Part shown: positions 6,866-9,007 of the stretch, piece by piece
Layout: every line of letters starts with the position of its first letter
Position numbering within the stretch: the stretch's first letter is position 1
Source of the DNA: Sphingomonas sp.
GTDB taxonomy: Bacteria; Pseudomonadota; Alphaproteobacteria; Sphingomonadales; Sphingomonadaceae
Length of the DNA stretch: 9,007 nt
NCBI GenBank assembly: GCA_021154945.1
Contig: JAJNQF010000230.1
Location: 1-9,007, forward strand
Direction: 5' to 3'
Notes under the pieces: generated by a model
Database searches by the model: none
The model's input: only the letters and a program-made list of their open reading frames with translations
Told to the model about the DNA's origin: nothing
Program-made: the position numbers and the translations under genes

Positions 6866-7525
6866 TCAGTCGAGCAGCGCGACGATCTCCGTGGCGATCT
6901 CGGCGGGCGCCCGCGACGCGCCGTTCTCTACGGTCGAGACCGTAGCCCACCGACCCAGCAGACCCGTCTTCGCCATCGCCGTGTAATTCGTCCGCACCCG
7001 GTCCTGCAGCCCGGTATCCGCCTCGTAGGCGTCGAACGCATCGTCGGTGTAGGACCGCTTGCGCTTCTTCAGGATGAGTCCGCGGGCGATCTCGGCGGGG
7101 GTATCGAGATACACCGACAGGTCGGGCGTCGGCAGCGCGAACGACCCCGTCTCCAGATCGGCGATCCACGCCATCATCGAGTCCGCTTCGTCGGCCGGGA
7201 CCTGCGCCGCCTGATACGCCATGTTCGAGGCGATGTAGCGGTCGAACACCACCACGTCGTTCGCCGCCATCGTCGCCAGCAGGTGATCGCGCGACTCCAT
7301 CCGGTCGAGCGCGTACAGCACCGCGGCGGCTTTCGGCGACGTGCCGCGCGGGAGCGTTCCCGCCAGCATCGCGCCGAGCGCCCAGCCGCCGACCGTCTCG
7401 GTATAGCGCGGGAACGACACGACCTCGGCGGTGCGGCCGGCGGCGCGCAACTGCTCGACGACCAATGCCGAGGCAGTGGCCTTGCCCGCGCCGTCGGCGC
7501 CTTCGATTGCCAGAAGGAAGCTCAT
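6866..7525 (-). CDS. tmk: Thymidylate kinase (dTMP kinase), mycobacterial-type
   Basis: Cytoplasmic enzyme phosphorylating dTMP to dTDP with ATP; 219 residues, normal length. Seen: P-loop EGADGAGKAT (8-17), FPRY (38-41), YALDR (71-75) whose Arg binds thymine in relatives, DRYIASNMAYQ (95-105), a basic LID (KKRKRSYTDD, 153-162), and a C-terminal helix with QDRVRTNY. The FPRY, LDR and DRY-x-x-SN set matches M. tuberculosis thymidylate kinase rather than the REPGGT type of E. coli and most proteobacteria (from memory). Residue 16 after the P-loop Lys is Ala, where most P-loops have Ser/Thr; M. tuberculosis also deviates here with Arg. The start is supported by MSFLLAIEG alignment, but no clear Shine-Dalgarno is seen. 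It is separated from both neighbours by repeats and is probably its own unit. It may be a second dTMP kinase or the housekeeping one; the window cannot say. Confidence 0.88.
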   Translation of the reverse strand: MSFLLAIEGADGAGKATASALVVEQLRAAGRTAEVVSFPRYTETVGGWALGAMLAGTLPRGTSPKAAAVLYALDRMESRDHLLATMAANDVVVFDRYIASNMAYQAAQVPADEADSMMAWIADLETGSFALPTPDLSVYLDTPAEIARGLILKKRKRSYTDDAFDAYEADTGLQDRVRTNYTAMAKTGLLGRWATVSTVENGASRAPAEIATEIVALLD

Positions 7526-7546
7526 GGGGGAGCCCTAGAACGGATC

Positions 7547-7581
7547 GCCCTGCGGTTTAAAGCCATCTCGTCATGCAGGGC
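7547..7581. promoter_or_regulatory. Possible dyad upstream of tmk
   Basis: GCCCTGC (7547-7553) and GCAGGGC (7575-7581) form a perfect 7-base inverted repeat with a 21-base spacer about 20-55 bases before the tmk start, and an AT-rich TTTAAA lies inside the spacer. It could be an operator or mRNA hairpin, but 7-base G/C dyads arise by chance in such DNA. Confidence 0.2.
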
Positions 7582-7640
7582 CCTTCGGCAAGGTTCAGAA
7601 GAGCCACGTTCCGGCGTCCACGGTGGCACACCCTTCCTTG

Positions 7641-7690
7641 TTCTCCCGCGAAGGCGGGAGCCCAGACTGGATCCCCGCCTTCGCGGGGAA
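7641..7690. repeat. REP-doublet-like palindromic repeat between mprF-like gene and tmk
   Basis: Two hairpins in inverted orientation: CTCCCGC-GAAG-GCGGGAG (7643-7660) and CCCCGC-CTTC-GCGGGG (7673-7688), joined by a 12-base spacer. They share the 14-base core CCCGCGAAGGCGGG on opposite strands, so the whole can also fold as one larger stem. It lies about 55 bases after the stop of the mprF-like gene and could stabilise or end that transcript. The rest of the 7526-7744 gap shows no gene. Confidence 0.82.
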
Positions 7691-7744
7691 ACAGGCTTGC
7701 TTGCCGACCGACTGGTTCCAAGCGAACAGTTTGTAGGCCAAGCC

Positions 7745-9007
7745 CTACCGGCTCACCAGAGCCTGCAAATCGATCAGCCCGCGCAGCAGCGAGGTGCCGC
7801 CTGGCGAGGCGATGTAGCGCGGCGTCCAGTTCGGGCGGAACTTCTCCTTGTAGGCGCGCAGGCCGGCGAACCCGTAGAAGCGCTCGCCATGGCGGAACAG
7901 GAATGCGGCGACCTTCGACCACGTCGGCGACAGCCGCCGCGCCTCGATCCCCGACAACGGCGCCATTCCCAGCGAGAAAGTGCGATAGCCGTGCTCGTGG
8001 CCCCACAGCATCAGCCGCGTGAACAGGAAGTCCATGCCCCCCTGCGGCATCGACTCGGCGTGGCGCATCAGGTCGACCGACAGCTCCTGCTTGTTCGGCG
8101 TGCCCCAGACATTGGCGAAGGCGACAATGCGCCCGTCGATCCGCACCACCGCGCAGTCGAACTTCGCCATATACCCCGGCTCGAACCGGCCGACGCTGAA
8201 TCGCTTCTCGGCGTGGTTCTTGTCGGCCAGCCACCAGTCGGAGATCGCGTGCAATTCGGGCATGATCGCGGGCATCTCGGCGGCGGGCACGACCGCGAAC
8301 TCGGCGCCGGCCCGCTCGGCGACGCGGCTCGCCTTGCGCACGCTGCGCATGTCGGGCGTGTCGAGCGTGAAGCCCTCCAGCTCGACGGTCGCCTCCTCGC
8401 CGTATTTGACGAGCTTCAACCCCATCTCGATCGCGATCGGCACGATCCTGAGGCCGATCTGGTACAGCAGCAGCCGGCCCTGCGCGGCATCGGCGCGCGC
8501 GCGGATCGCCCAGAGGAGTTCGGACCACGCCTCCGCCGGGCCGACCGGATCGCCGATCACGATCCAGCTCGCGCCTTTGACCTGGTACATCAGGAACGCA
8601 TCGCCGCTGTCCGACACCAGGAAGCGCTTGTCGCCGGTGAAGGCAAGCATCGCATCGGTCCGGTCGGCATGCGCGAGTGCGGCCTCGGCGACATCGTCCG
8701 GCAGCGTATCGTGGATCACCGGCATGGGCGCCGCTGCAAACAGCCGCCAGATCGCCGCACCGATCAGCAGCAGTCCCACCGCCAAGCTGGTGCGGAGAAA
8801 TCGGGAGGCGTTGGCGTTGGTTTCGAACTGCCACCACAGGTCGCTCGAATAGCCGACCCTGCGATAGGCGAAGAACCCGATCAGCACAGACAGGCCGATC
8901 GCCGCGCCGACCCCGACCAGCCATTCGGGCGACAACGGCTCCGCAGTCAGCCGCGTCCGCCGATAGAATGCCGCGCGCGTCCACTGCAGCGCGGCGCCGG
9001 TGAGCAC
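7745..9007 (-). CDS. mprF: MprF-type phosphatidylglycerol lysyl/alanyl-transferase, 5' end beyond window
   Basis: C-terminal 420 codons of an aminoacyl-phosphatidylglycerol synthase, an inner-membrane enzyme moving Lys or Ala from aminoacyl-tRNA to phosphatidylglycerol, which lowers surface negative charge and raises tolerance to cationic peptides. Seen: the last two membrane helices (about residues 29-47 and 72-91 of the visible part) with YSSDLWWQF between them. The soluble catalytic domain (DUF2156-type tandem GNAT fold) follows, with the conserved stretches GASWIVIGDPVGP, SDWWLADKNHAEKRFSVGRF, IVAFANVW, GGMDFLF, SLGMAPLSG and FYGFAGLRAYKEKF. The frame is open to base 9007, so the N-terminal flippase-like membrane part is not visible. 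Ends with TAG at 7745. Whether Lys or Ala is transferred cannot be read here. A flippase-less short form is not excluded. Confidence 0.92.
   Translation of the reverse strand: MLTGAALQWTRAAFYRRTRLTAEPLSPEWLVGVGAAIGLSVLIGFFAYRRVGYSSDLWWQFETNANASRFLRTSLAVGLLLIGAAIWRLFAAAPMPVIHDTLPDDVAEAALAHADRTDAMLAFTGDKRFLVSDSGDAFLMYQVKGASWIVIGDPVGPAEAWSELLWAIRARADAAQGRLLLYQIGLRIVPIAIEMGLKLVKYGEEATVELEGFTLDTPDMRSVRKASRVAERAGAEFAVVPAAEMPAIMPELHAISDWWLADKNHAEKRFSVGRFEPGYMAKFDCAVVRIDGRIVAFANVWGTPNKQELSVDLMRHAESMPQGGMDFLFTRLMLWGHEHGYRTFSLGMAPLSGIEARRLSPTWSKVAAFLFRHGERFYGFAGLRAYKEKFRPNWTPRYIASPGGTSLLRGLIDLQALVSR

Noticed and set aside
6713..7690. CRISPR array
   Set aside because: The repeats are paired inverted hairpins of different sequence, with no regular direct repeats or spacers and no cas genes.
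7557..8984. 475-codon minus-strand frame over the mprF-like gene
   Set aside because: It is the neighbouring frame of mprF. The conserved catalytic-domain motifs are all in the frame ending at 7745.

Overview
The window is GC-rich (by eye roughly two-thirds G+C) with strongly G/C-biased third codon positions and many four-base gene overlaps. Gene content and the style of its short palindromic repeats suggest an alphaproteobacterium of the Sphingomonas group. This rests on resemblance recalled from memory, not on a marker gene. All seven genes lie on the minus strand, so the order of transcription is from high to low coordinates.

Positions 7745-9007 hold the C-terminal part of an MprF-type aminoacyl-phosphatidylglycerol synthase that enters from beyond the right edge. 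A 219-base gap with a palindromic repeat doublet (7641-7690) follows, then a thymidylate kinase (6866-7525) of the FPRY / DRY-xx-SN type best known from Mycobacterium tuberculosis. A second, larger palindromic doublet (6713-6820) lies in the 240-base gap below it.

Positions 6653 to 1 are one drug- or aromatic-acid-efflux operon that runs off the left edge. It begins with a MarR regulator (6173-6625) whose own start codon is overlapped by an operator-like palindrome pair. Next come a FUSC/AaeB-type inner-membrane protein (4105-6162), a 68-residue DUF1656/AaeX-type membrane protein (3902-4108), an HlyD/AaeA-type periplasmic adaptor (3003-3905), a NodT-family outer-membrane channel lipoprotein (1459-3006) and a DHA2 (EmrB/QacA) 14-helix MFS exporter, incomplete at the left edge (1-1462). 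The last five genes are joined by four successive ATGA stop/start overlaps. The operon therefore encodes one adaptor and one outer-membrane duct but two different candidate inner-membrane pumps.

The most unusual feature is a 111-bp double palindrome (2850-2960) inside the 5' end of the outer-membrane lipoprotein gene. It is exactly 37 codons long and keeps the frame open. Removing it leaves an ordinary 28-residue lipoprotein signal peptide, so it looks like an intergenic-type repeat that landed in a gene and became protein-coding. No CRISPR array, rRNA, tRNA, transposase or phage gene was seen.
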